12,179 bases of DNA, taken from Candidatus Latescibacterota bacterium (GTDB taxonomy: Bacteria; JAAXHH01; JACQVL01). Numbering within the stretch: the stretch's first letter is position 1; each line of letters opens with the position of its first letter. The DNA lies in assembly GCA_016209865.1 (NCBI GenBank), contig JACQVL010000352.1, positions 1 to 12,179 on the forward strand. The letters run 5' to 3'. Both the position numbers and the translations under genes were made by a program. Shown piece by piece: positions 6,074 through 12,179 of this stretch. Under the pieces are notes generated by a model that ran no database searches, had not been told where the DNA came from, and saw nothing but the letters and a program-made list of their open reading frames with translations.

Positions 6074-6131
6074 CTGGCCCGTTGGGATACCCGTGTCTCT
6101 TGCGTGTCACACAGACATCTTCGCCCCGTGC

Positions 6132-7001
6132 TCAAGGAGTATGCAGACGAGACTCAACGGGCGGCCATATCCGCGGGAAATACGGCCCCGTGAACCGATC
6201 CCCTTCCTGGACATACGGCCCCAGGAGATCGGCGTTGGGATGATGCCGCCCGTGTTGCGTGAAGCCGCAGTCGGCCGGCATCATGTGGATCACAAACGAC
6301 AGGCGCGGCGCCGTGGAGAGGTTCGGCCCGGAGCCATGGAACGTGAGCGCGTGGTGGAAACTGGCCTGCCCCGCTTGGAGCAGGCACGGTTCGTCGATCC
6401 AGTCCCGGCCCGCTTGGCGATATTTCGCTTTCAGGGCCGCCAGGTCGTGCTCCCCAAACGTCGCCGCGTCGTCACACAAGCCCCAGTGATGCGACCCCAC
6501 GATCGTGCGCATGCCGCCGTTGGACAGGTCGGTCTCCTGCAGCGCCACCCACGCGGTGCAGAAGTTGGCGGTGTTGGCGCACTGCCAGTGGGCGTAATCC
6601 TGATGCCATCCCACATTCCCCGCCGGTTCCCCCGTCCCGGCCGGCCCCAGGCCGGGCTTGCAGAGGATTTGGTCATGCCACACCCGCACTTCATCCGTCT
6701 GCATCAGCACCGACCCGATGTAGCCGATCACGGGAGTTTTGATGACCTCCCGCATCGCGCGGTTTATCCACCAGCCGTTACACACCTGGCGGAGGGCGGG
6801 GCTGTCCTCGGGATAGTTCGGAGGGCTGAGCCAGTGCAGACCGTCGAAATCGCGTTCCCCACGGCAGATGCGGAGGACTTCCTGTCGGAGCGCCGCCACT
6901 TCCTGGGCGTCGAAGAGCGCCGGACTGATCCAGACTCCCCTGTCGTGATACCGGCGAATATCGTCAGTGGTGATCGTGAGATCGAGCGGGGACAACGGCA
7001 T
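6132..7001 (-). CDS. PhyH family Fe(II)/2-oxoglutarate dioxygenase (operon member)
   Basis: A 289-residue member of the phytanoyl-CoA dioxygenase (PhyH) family, non-haem iron enzymes that hydroxylate small molecules using O2 and 2-oxoglutarate. The iron-binding facial triad is visible: His133 and Asp135 in GWHQDYAHW, and His222 in LTFHGSGPN. Arg233 in APRLSFVIH is the probable 2-oxoglutarate carboxylate ligand. The double-stranded beta-helix core spans about 95-242, so the enzyme looks complete and active. Its start has AAGGGG 6 bases upstream. It lies 31 bp after the lactonase and 72 bp before the isomerase, so it probably oxidises an intermediate or the initial substrate of this pathway. 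The actual substrate cannot be read from the sequence. Confidence 0.88.
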   Translation of the reverse strand: MPLSPLDLTITTDDIRRYHDRGVWISPALFDAQEVAALRQEVLRICRGERDFDGLHWLSPPNYPEDSPALRQVCNGWWINRAMREVIKTPVIGYIGSVLMQTDEVRVWHDQILCKPGLGPAGTGEPAGNVGWHQDYAHWQCANTANFCTAWVALQETDLSNGGMRTIVGSHHWGLCDDAATFGEHDLAALKAKYRQAGRDWIDEPCLLQAGQASFHHALTFHGSGPNLSTAPRLSFVIHMMPADCGFTQHGRHHPNADLLGPYVQEGDRFTGPYFPRIWPPVESRLHTP

Positions 7002-7032
7002 GGCAGGCCCCTTCGGTGCGCTCTACGCGTCC

Positions 7033-8130
7033 CTACGTCGTCCGCGGCATCATCGCGATACAGACAGGTGCCGGGACGTCCGCCGTGTGGCCGGTGAACA
7101 CAAGCTGACCTGTCTGTTCATCCAGGCGAAAGACGACGACCCGGTCGCTATGATTATTGGCGGCGAGTAAGAAGGCCGCCGTCGGGTCGATGGCCAGGTT
7201 CCAAGGCCATGCTCCCTGGGCGGGCGCATGACCGGCCGGGGTCAGTCGCCCCGTGGCCTCGTCGATGAGGAAGAGCGCGATACTGTCGTGGCCGCGATTG
7301 GAGCCATACAGCACCCGGCCCGACGGACCGACCCGGATGTCCGCGCTGTACGTGGCGTCCGTCCATCCGGCGGGCAGCGTGGAGGTCGTCTGCAATTCCG
7401 TGAGCGTGCCCTGCGCCGCGTCATACGCATAGGCGACGATGGTGTTGTCGAGCTCATTGATGAGAAACGCGTACCGGCCGTTGGGATGGAAGATGATGTG
7501 CCGCGGCCCGGCCCCGGCCGCGACCTGCACCCACGGCGGGTCATGCGGCGTCAGGACTCCCTGGGTCGCATCGAACCGGTACAGCCGGAGTTGATCGAGT
7601 CCCAAATCGGCGGCCACGACGTAGCGATTCGTCGGATCCGGGACGATCGCATGCACGTGCGAGCTGTCCTGCCGTTGCGGGTTGACGCTGGAGCCGGTGT
7701 GCTGGACGACCGCGGTCGCGGGCCCCAGCCGGCCGTCCGCCTGGATGGGCAGGACGGCCACGCTGCCGGAGCTGTAATTGGCTGTGAACACATAGCGACC
7801 CGTCTGATCGAGGCTCAGGTAGCAGGGCAGGGTGCCGTGCGAGGGCTGCCGGTTGAGCCGCGTCAGGCCGCCCATGACGGCGTCGATGGCAAACGCGCTG
7901 ATCGCCCCGCCGGGCTGGCCGTCACACTCCTGGACCGCGTTGGCCGCATACAGGTACCGGTGCCGGGCATCCAGCGCCAGAAAGAAAGGATGGTCGCCTT
8001 CGGTCGCCTTGCTGATGAAGTCCAGGGCGCCTGAGGCGGGGTCGAGACGATAGACGTAAATCCCATCGCGGTCGTCGTTCGTCCACGTGCCGATATACAC
8101 CAGGATCGCTGTGTCACGTTGCTCTGCCAT
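7033..8130 (-). CDS. Lactonase family protein, seven-bladed beta-propeller (Pgl/YbhE type)
   Basis: A 365-residue protein of the PF10282 lactonase family, whose best-known member is E. coli 6-phosphogluconolactonase Pgl. Repeated propeller blades are readable: YIGTWTNDDRDGIYVYRLD (12-30), LALDARHRYLYAANA (51-65), LSLDQTGRYVFTANYSSG (105-122), SSHVHAIVPDPTNRYVVAAD (156-175), GPRHIIFHPNGRYAFLIN (208-225), IRVGPSGRVLYGSNRG (265-280) and NLAIDPTAAFLLAANNHSD (311-329). There is no signal peptide, so it is probably cytoplasmic. In this operon it may hydrolyse a lactone made by a dehydrogenase or oxygenase step and feed the open acid to the enolase-superfamily enzyme; that order is inference. The start has GGAG 9 bases upstream. 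ABM ends 66 bp before it. Confidence 0.9.
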   Translation of the reverse strand: MAEQRDTAILVYIGTWTNDDRDGIYVYRLDPASGALDFISKATEGDHPFFLALDARHRYLYAANAVQECDGQPGGAISAFAIDAVMGGLTRLNRQPSHGTLPCYLSLDQTGRYVFTANYSSGSVAVLPIQADGRLGPATAVVQHTGSSVNPQRQDSSHVHAIVPDPTNRYVVAADLGLDQLRLYRFDATQGVLTPHDPPWVQVAAGAGPRHIIFHPNGRYAFLINELDNTIVAYAYDAAQGTLTELQTTSTLPAGWTDATYSADIRVGPSGRVLYGSNRGHDSIALFLIDEATGRLTPAGHAPAQGAWPWNLAIDPTAAFLLAANNHSDRVVVFRLDEQTGQLVFTGHTADVPAPVCIAMMPRTT

Positions 8131-8196
8131 AATCTCTGACTCCGTGCTGAGAGGGTGGTCATTCGGCTCGCATGCCCTGCACCGGCGAAACTCCCG

Positions 8197-8514
8197 TTAC
8201 GTCCACTCGTCATCCGGGGGCCAGATGTTGTGACTTCCCGCTCCAGCGCCCTGGGGACGCTCCTCCACCCAGTCTTTCACGGTATCCCGCCACTTGATGA
8301 AATGCGGCGTCTGGAGGTGCGCCTGGAAGGCGGCCTCGTCCGTGTAGACCTCGTAGAGCCAGATCCGTTGCGGGTCGGCCCCGTCCTGGATGACGTCAAA
8401 CCGCAAGCATCCTGGCTCATGGCGGACGGAGCCGCGCGCGTCGTCCAGCATGGCTGCGATGAATGGTTCTTTGTAGCCTTGTTTGATCTGAATCGATGCC
8501 ATGATGATGTACAT
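8197..8514 (-). CDS. Antibiotic biosynthesis monooxygenase (ABM) domain protein, LsrG/YgiN-like
   Basis: A 105-residue ABM-fold (dimeric alpha/beta ferredoxin-like barrel) protein. The pattern MASIQIKQGYKEPFIAAM, then HEPGCLRFDVIQD (32-44), WLYEVYTDEAAFQAHLQT (52-69) and PHFIKW (70-75), resembles LsrG (phospho-AI-2 isomerase) and YgiN (quinol monooxygenase). Such proteins act as small cofactor-free oxygenases, isomerases or ligand-binding dimers; which applies here is not evident. It is the first gene of the operon. AGGAGG lies 4 bases before the ATG at 8512-8514, so this start is preferred to the internal Met5. The last 15 or so residues (Gly-rich, then WPPDDEWT) are not obviously part of the fold. 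Confidence 0.85.
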   Translation of the reverse strand: MYIIMASIQIKQGYKEPFIAAMLDDARGSVRHEPGCLRFDVIQDGADPQRIWLYEVYTDEAAFQAHLQTPHFIKWRDTVKDWVEERPQGAGAGSHNIWPPDDEWT

Positions 8515-8555
8515 GGTGCCTCCTTTAGGGTTAGCGCGCTGTAGGATGCGTTAAG

Positions 8556-8583
8556 GGTATAGCCGAATCCGACGGCTTGTCAA
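8556..8583 (-). promoter_or_regulatory. Sigma70 promoter of the six-gene catabolic operon
   Basis: On the minus strand a perfect -35 TTGACA (8578-8583), a 16-bp spacer and a -10 TATACC (8556-8561). It lies about 40 bases before the ABM start. I see no comparable promoter in the short gaps between the six downstream genes, which suggests one transcript of about 5.9 kb. Confidence 0.65.
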
Positions 8584-8635
8584 GTCATCTTTTCCAGGAT
8601 GCCATCGACAAAATTCAGTGCACCCTCAGAATCAC

Positions 8636-8664
8636 TTGATCCGTTGAGGCTGTGTGCCTATCTT
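8636..8664 (+). promoter_or_regulatory. Candidate promoter of the divergent PhyH gene
   Basis: TTGATC (8636-8641), 17-bp spacer, TATCTT (8659-8664); four of six matches in each box. Transcription would begin about 45 bases before the ATG at 8716. It does not overlap the minus-strand promoter, so both could be active together under a shared regulator in the 50-bp gap. Confidence 0.4.
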
Positions 8665-8703
8665 CTCCGTGTCCAGTCCCTGGTCATGTTGTCCACTGTC
8701 GAC

Positions 8704-8710
8704 AAGGAGG
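8704..8710 (+). promoter_or_regulatory. Ribosome binding site that fixes the divergent PhyH start
   Basis: AAGGAGG, 5 bases before the ATG at 8716. It rules out the 39-residue in-frame upstream extension beginning at 8599, which also crosses the candidate promoter. Confidence 0.8.
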
Positions 8711-8715
8711 GAATC

Positions 8716-9630
8716 ATGGTGCGTTACGACCACGTCCATCGAACGTTTGATTGCGACCCGACACTGACGGATACGCAGGTTCTGGACTTCTGCCGAAACG
8801 GGTTTCTGCTTCTTCCAGGGGTTGTCCCGGATGCGATCAATCGGCGAACCTGCGATTATCTGAACGGCACGCTTCCGGCCCAACCCAGTTACATTCCCGA
8901 TGGACTGACTCTGGAGGATCTGGAGCGCATTCGCGCCTCCCATGAACCCAGCACCATCCTGCTGGAGGAGTGGTTTATCGACCATGTCCTGCTCAATCTC
9001 CAGGTGGCAGGGGTCTTACGGTCGTTGCTCGGGAAAAACGCGGGTCTGCCGGTTCTGGTCAGTCATCACCGGGTGGAATGTCCGGCTGCAGCCCAGGGAT
9101 GGCATTACGATGCCGATCACCTCTTCGGTCCTGAAATCAATTTTGTCGAAGTCTTTTACTTTCCCCAGGACACCCCGCTGGAGCTGGGGCCCACCGAACT
9201 GGTGTCCGGGTCGCATCTCAGCCCCATCCGTCGTGAGGCAAGCGACAAAGGGGTGCCAACGACCGGCCCTGCGGGCACAATCGGCATCCACCTCCAGAAT
9301 ATCCTCCATCGCCGGGGGGAGTCGACCGCCGCAGGAATCCGTCACATGCTGAAATACAGCTACTGGCGGACGGAACCGCCGAAACGCGATTGGATCACCG
9401 AACCCACGTTTGATTTTCGAACGGTCTCCTATGGAGGACATGGCACCGCCCGATACGTGGCGCATATGTTCTACTGGCTCTGCGGAAAGGGAAAGGAATA
9501 TCGCATCATCGGGGGGCAGGCGTGGCCCTGGTCGAGCAAAAATCAGATCGGCCCGTCCTACGGCTTCGGGAAGACGGAGGGATACCTGCCGAACTGGCGA
9601 AAGAATAACCCGGATGATTACGCCGCGTGA
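8716..9630 (+). CDS. PhyH family Fe(II)/2-oxoglutarate dioxygenase (divergent)
   Basis: A 304-residue PhyH-type oxygenase, only loosely similar to the other two in this window. The iron triad reads His130 and Asp132 in GWHYDADH, with His198 in NILHRRGES as the distal ligand and Arg209 in GIRHMLKYSYWR as the probable 2-oxoglutarate binder. The core motif block LELGPTELVSGSHLSP (155-170) is the usual PhyH strand before the distal His. The C-terminal 70 residues are aromatic and longer than in the other two. Translation starts behind a strong AAGGAGG site. It is transcribed away from the catabolic operon with about 200 bp between start codons, so joint regulation is plausible. Function beyond hydroxylation of a small molecule is unknown. 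Confidence 0.85.
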   Translation: MVRYDHVHRTFDCDPTLTDTQVLDFCRNGFLLLPGVVPDAINRRTCDYLNGTLPAQPSYIPDGLTLEDLERIRASHEPSTILLEEWFIDHVLLNLQVAGVLRSLLGKNAGLPVLVSHHRVECPAAAQGWHYDADHLFGPEINFVEVFYFPQDTPLELGPTELVSGSHLSPIRREASDKGVPTTGPAGTIGIHLQNILHRRGESTAAGIRHMLKYSYWRTEPPKRDWITEPTFDFRTVSYGGHGTARYVAHMFYWLCGKGKEYRIIGGQAWPWSSKNQIGPSYGFGKTEGYLPNWRKNNPDDYAA

Positions 9631-9648
9631 CCGCCGATGTCGTCACGC
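9625..9648. terminator. Hairpin between convergent genes, weak terminator candidate
   Basis: GCGTGAC (9625-9631) and GTCACGC (9642-9648) form a 7-bp stem with a 10-base loop that spans the stop codon of the plus-strand PhyH gene, in the 67-bp gap before the convergent PhyH gene. There is no T-run on either strand, so a bidirectional or Rho-assisted role is only possible. Confidence 0.25.
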
Positions 9649-9697
9649 CGTCGCGTCCTGCGCGAGGTGGACGTCGCCCGAGTCGAGTCGGCTGCAC

Positions 9698-10552
9698 TCA
9701 ATGCACTGGCCGAGTCCAACACTCCGGGGAGTAGGGTTCGCGGTCAAACAACGTTTTCCGCTCCGGGCCGGCGCGCTCGAGCCACGCGGCTGGAATCTCT
9801 TGCGTGTATCGGTGGGGAGGGCCCGCCTCTTTGAAGATATCGATGACAAAGAGGCGGAACGGCTGCGGGGAATCGAGCGGCTTCGGCTCTACGGCGTGGA
9901 ACATTCTCGCATTCAGGTACACCATGCTCCCTGGCGGCAGTTCAAGCTGTTCGACCTTGAGCTCGCGCTGGGCTTGATGGTTGAATGCGCCGCTCAGCAG
10001 TTTCTCAGGGGTCACTTCGGCGGTCGGCGCGATTCGATGGCTCCCCGGGATGACGGAGAGACTCCGGTCTCCGCGAGTGAACCCGTTTGGATAGTAAAGA
10101 ATCTGGATGTACCCCTTCTCCCGTTCTGCGAGGTTGACCGCGTTGGTATGAAACCAGTGATGATGATCCTGATGAAACCCGATCGGCCCGGCGCCACGGA
10201 GCGCCACGTTCAGGGCCGAATGGCAGAAGTGGTACGCCGGGCCGAGCGTCGCCCGCAGCAGCGCGGTGACGAGAGGCGCGTCGATGAGTCGGTCTGACCA
10301 GACCCCTCGGTCGTTCCACGGCCGGATGAAGTAGATGGAGGGGTTGCTCAGGCCGGCGCGTTCCGCAGGCGATAACGAGAGAAACTCCCGGACAGGAGCA
10401 TAATCGAGGATCTCCTCCGTCAGTCCCGCCAGGCCGGCCTCTGTGAAGACCTCTGGAAACGCGACGTAGCCATCCCGATGGAAAGCAGCCAGCGCGTCGG
10501 CCGGAGGCGTATCGATGCGGAAGATCGGCGGTTCTGTGGACTGACTCATCAT
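9698..10552 (-). CDS. PhyH family Fe(II)/2-oxoglutarate dioxygenase (downstream of hupE-like gene)
   Basis: A 284-residue PhyH-type oxygenase. The facial triad is His127 and Asp129 in GFHQDHHHW and His219 in ARMFHAVEPKP, with Arg233 in FRLFVIDIF as the probable 2-oxoglutarate ligand. The N-terminal helix ALAAFHRDGYVAFPEVF (20-36) is the typical family opening. Two adjacent ATG codons (10552 and 10549) follow AGGAGG by about 6 bases; either could serve. The first ATG overlaps the TGA of the HupE-like gene as ATGA, which could couple their translation, but that overlap may come from a frameshift in the HupE gene. It converges on the plus-strand PhyH gene. Substrate unknown. Confidence 0.87.
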   Translation of the reverse strand: MMSQSTEPPIFRIDTPPADALAAFHRDGYVAFPEVFTEAGLAGLTEEILDYAPVREFLSLSPAERAGLSNPSIYFIRPWNDRGVWSDRLIDAPLVTALLRATLGPAYHFCHSALNVALRGAGPIGFHQDHHHWFHTNAVNLAEREKGYIQILYYPNGFTRGDRSLSVIPGSHRIAPTAEVTPEKLLSGAFNHQAQRELKVEQLELPPGSMVYLNARMFHAVEPKPLDSPQPFRLFVIDIFKEAGPPHRYTQEIPAAWLERAGPERKTLFDREPYSPECWTRPVH

Positions 10553-11940
10553 CCTGTCCCTCCTGGAGGTAGGGGGCTACTGGACACCCCGCCTGATGAA
10601 TGTTTCCACGACCTGCGCTGTCGAACCTTACTTCCCACCCACCAGCTCAGACCCGAACCGACCAGGATGAGCATCAGCCATCCCGTCGCGCTCCCCAGCA
10701 GCGCGGCGTCGACCGACGGCCACCGAAACTCGTACTGGCGCAGCACGGCGGCGCGACCGGTCATCCAGTGCCAGCCGGTGTGGGTCACGAGCGCCGACAG
10801 AATGATCGTCCCGACCCGCTCCTTGACGACGAACCGGTACAGCCCCTCCAGTGCCGGGACGAGGAACGCGAGGACGAGGAGTTGCCCCAGCTCGACGCCC
10901 ACGTTGAACGACAGCAGGGCGGTCAGCATGTGGGCGCCGCCGAACTGCAGCGTGTCTCGCAGGGCGAACGAGAACCCGAACCCGTGAACGAGGCCGAACC
11001 CGAAAGTGACCATCCACCGGCGACGCAGGTTGGCCCCGACGATGTTCTCGAGGGCGGTGTAGACGATCGACACCGCGATCAGCGTTTCGACCAGCGGCGG
11101 AAACCACAGCATGTCCGGCGCGAGGCCGGCGGCCGACGCGATGAGCGTGATCGAGTGCCCGACCGTGAACGCCGTGACGAGGGCGACGAGCGGCCGGAGC
11201 CGCCGGAACGGGATCACGACGCAGAGCAGGAACAGCAGATGGTCGAGACCGTCCAGGATGTGCGAGAACCCTAACGCCACGAACCGCAGGGCGGCCTGGT
11301 GCCAGCGGGGGTCGAGGACGATCAGGCTCGGATCGCCGGTGTACTCGAAGGCGCGAACGGCGCCGCCGGGCGGCAGGAATCGCAGCACGGTGACGACTCG
11401 CAACGCCAACCGGTCGAGGCCGGGGTTGATGGAGAATTGGGATCGATCCGACTGAATCGGGTATTCGAACAGCGCGTCGAGCAGCGCCTGCTGCCACACG
11501 AGTTGCGTAGAGTCAGGCAGCCGCGGGCCGGTGACGTGCGCTAAGGCGTCGTCGTAACTGCTGAAGGCTCTGTCGGTGGGGATTGACGCGCGGACGGCGA
11601 CGAGTTCCGGGGTCGCCAGGCGGCGGCCATCCTCGTACAGCGCCGCCTCGTGACCGATCCACAACATGGCCGCGTGGCGCAACTCGGAATCGGACCGCGC
11701 GAGGTTCAGGTAGCCCGGTCCGTACAACGGGAGTTCCATGTCACGCATGGCATGGAGCGGCACACGCACGAGCAGCCGCAGCCGGTGTCCTTCCGGCTTG
11801 ACGAACGCCTGAATCGTGATGTCGCCCGGGATATCGTGAGCGGACAGGCGGGCCGGAAGGGCAAACACCAGCACTGCCGTCAGGGCCGCCGCGATGCTCG
11901 ACGTGACGCCGCCGCGATCGTTCCTCAGCACGGCTCTCAT
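10549..11940 (-). CDS. HupE/UreJ family membrane protein with large extracytoplasmic N-terminus
   Basis: A 463-residue protein. Residues 1-34 look like a signal peptide ending LSA before HDIPGD; about 35-215 is an extracytoplasmic beta-rich domain (TIQAFVKPEGHRLRLLVRVP); about 216-436 holds roughly six or seven membrane helices with the family's histidine and acidic motifs: GFSHILDGLDHLLF (224-237), FTVGHSIT (258-265), VETLIAVSI (284-292), FGLVHGFGFS (315-324), FNVGVELGQ (345-353) and THTGWHW (386-392). HupE and UreJ relatives are linked to nickel or cobalt uptake, but this long form is uncharacterised. I start it at the ATG 11938-11940, where GAGG lies 8 bases upstream and the signal peptide begins. 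The last 25 residues are Gly/Ser/Pro-rich and look like read-through past a lost stop. The NHL gene ends 10 bp upstream. Confidence 0.82.
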   Translation of the reverse strand: MRAVLRNDRGGVTSSIAAALTAVLVFALPARLSAHDIPGDITIQAFVKPEGHRLRLLVRVPLHAMRDMELPLYGPGYLNLARSDSELRHAAMLWIGHEAALYEDGRRLATPELVAVRASIPTDRAFSSYDDALAHVTGPRLPDSTQLVWQQALLDALFEYPIQSDRSQFSINPGLDRLALRVVTVLRFLPPGGAVRAFEYTGDPSLIVLDPRWHQAALRFVALGFSHILDGLDHLLFLLCVVIPFRRLRPLVALVTAFTVGHSITLIASAAGLAPDMLWFPPLVETLIAVSIVYTALENIVGANLRRRWMVTFGFGLVHGFGFSFALRDTLQFGGAHMLTALLSFNVGVELGQLLVLAFLVPALEGLYRFVVKERVGTIILSALVTHTGWHWMTGRAAVLRQYEFRWPSVDAALLGSATGWLMLILVGSGLSWWVGSKVRQRRSWKHSSGGVSSSPLPPGGTG

Positions 11941-11950
11941 GACGTGGCCT

Positions 11951-12179
11951 CTACTTCGAGGCCCTCGGCCACACAACGCCCTGGTTCTTCTGGGTAACGG
12001 GGCCCAGGCCTTTGTACACGAACTTCTGCACGCGTTTGCCTTCGTACGTCTCGGTGGTGTAGTTGTTGCCCTTCGAATCGGTGGCAATACTGTGCACGCC
12101 GAAGAACTGGCCGGGCTGGCGCCCGCAGTCGCCGAAGCTCGTCAAGATCGTCATCGTCTTGCGCTCGATGATGTACACC
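11951..12179 (-). CDS. NHL-repeat beta-propeller protein, C-terminal part only (cut by window edge)
   Basis: The gene runs off the right edge; only about 76 C-terminal residues are visible. They hold one NHL-type propeller repeat, FGDCGRQPGQFFGVHSIATD, followed by KGNNYTTETYEGKRVQKF, then a short tail ending WPRASK. This pattern is that of secreted six-bladed propeller proteins annotated as NHL-repeat or peptidyl-alpha-hydroxyglycine lyase-like; no catalytic claim can be made from the fragment. The GTG at the edge is only an in-frame codon, not a supported start. Its stop is 10 bp before the HupE-like start on the same strand, so the two are probably co-transcribed from a promoter outside the window. 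Confidence 0.75.
   Translation of the reverse strand, partial: VYIIERKTMTILTSFGDCGRQPGQFFGVHSIATDSKGNNYTTETYEGKRVQKFVYKGLGPVTQKNQGVVWPRASK

Noticed and set aside
5649-7097. Plus-strand frame of 482 residues
   Set aside because: Long only because of high GC; it is antisense to the isomerase and PhyH genes, which have full catalytic motifs and ribosome binding sites.
7228-8034. Plus-strand frame of 268 residues
   Set aside because: Antisense shadow of the lactonase gene.
9410-10297. Plus-strand frame of 295 residues bridging the two convergent PhyH genes
   Set aside because: Overlaps one PhyH gene out of frame and is antisense to the other; no family resemblance.
10600-11497. Plus-strand frame (10600-11274) and alternative minus frame (10628-11497) over the HupE gene
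   Set aside because: Charged, Arg/Pro-rich translations typical of wrong frames in GC-rich DNA. The minus frame is useful only because its TAA may be the lost HupE stop.
1-12179. CRISPR arrays, rRNA genes or insertion sequences
   Set aside because: No regularly spaced repeats, conserved rRNA stretches, transposase motifs or terminal inverted repeats were seen.

Overview
The window is GC-rich bacterial DNA with Shine-Dalgarno leaders (AGGAGG-like) and near-consensus sigma70 promoters. The right edge (NHL-repeat protein plus HupE/UreJ-type membrane protein) and the M81, PhyH and sugar-isomerase genes are of kinds I associate with uncultivated soil or marine bacteria (Acidobacteriota, Methylomirabilota or Rokubacteria-like, Poribacteria-like). 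This placement is tentative because there is no phylogenetic marker gene.

Left part (1-2526): an accessory, island-like end. Positions 1-359 hold no convincing gene. Two toxin-antitoxin modules then diverge from a palindrome-rich spacer: a minus-strand UPF0175 antitoxin/DUF3368 PIN-like toxin pair (1095 to 360), and a plus-strand MNT nucleotidyltransferase/HEPN pair (1440 to 2249), each behind a TTGACA promoter with a 17-bp spacer. The island appears to end at 2424-2480, a 57-bp 3' half of a tRNA-Leu gene (anticodon GAG) running from the anticodon arm to the acceptor end without its 5' half. A strong intrinsic terminator follows at once (2492-2526). This is what the distal junction of an integrase-mediated insertion into a tRNA gene looks like.

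Middle part (2630-8583): six minus-strand genes in tandem with gaps of 31-72 bp, behind one good promoter. In transcription order they encode an LsrG/YgiN-like ABM-domain protein, a seven-bladed lactonase (Pgl/YbhE type), a PhyH-type Fe(II)/2-oxoglutarate oxygenase, a TIM-barrel sugar isomerase/epimerase, an M81 (MlrC-like) metallopeptidase and a mandelate-racemase-type enolase-superfamily enzyme. They look like a catabolic pathway for an unknown carbohydrate- or acid-like compound; no transporter or regulator lies in the window. The last two enzymes carry substitutions at expected catalytic or metal-binding positions. A second PhyH-type oxygenase (8716-9630) diverges from the operon.

Right part (9698-12179): a minus-strand group of the truncated 3' end of an NHL-repeat gene, a HupE/UreJ-type membrane protein and a third PhyH-type oxygenase. 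The HupE frame runs on about 25 residues beyond its expected end and overlaps the PhyH start, possibly because of one lost base in a G-run.
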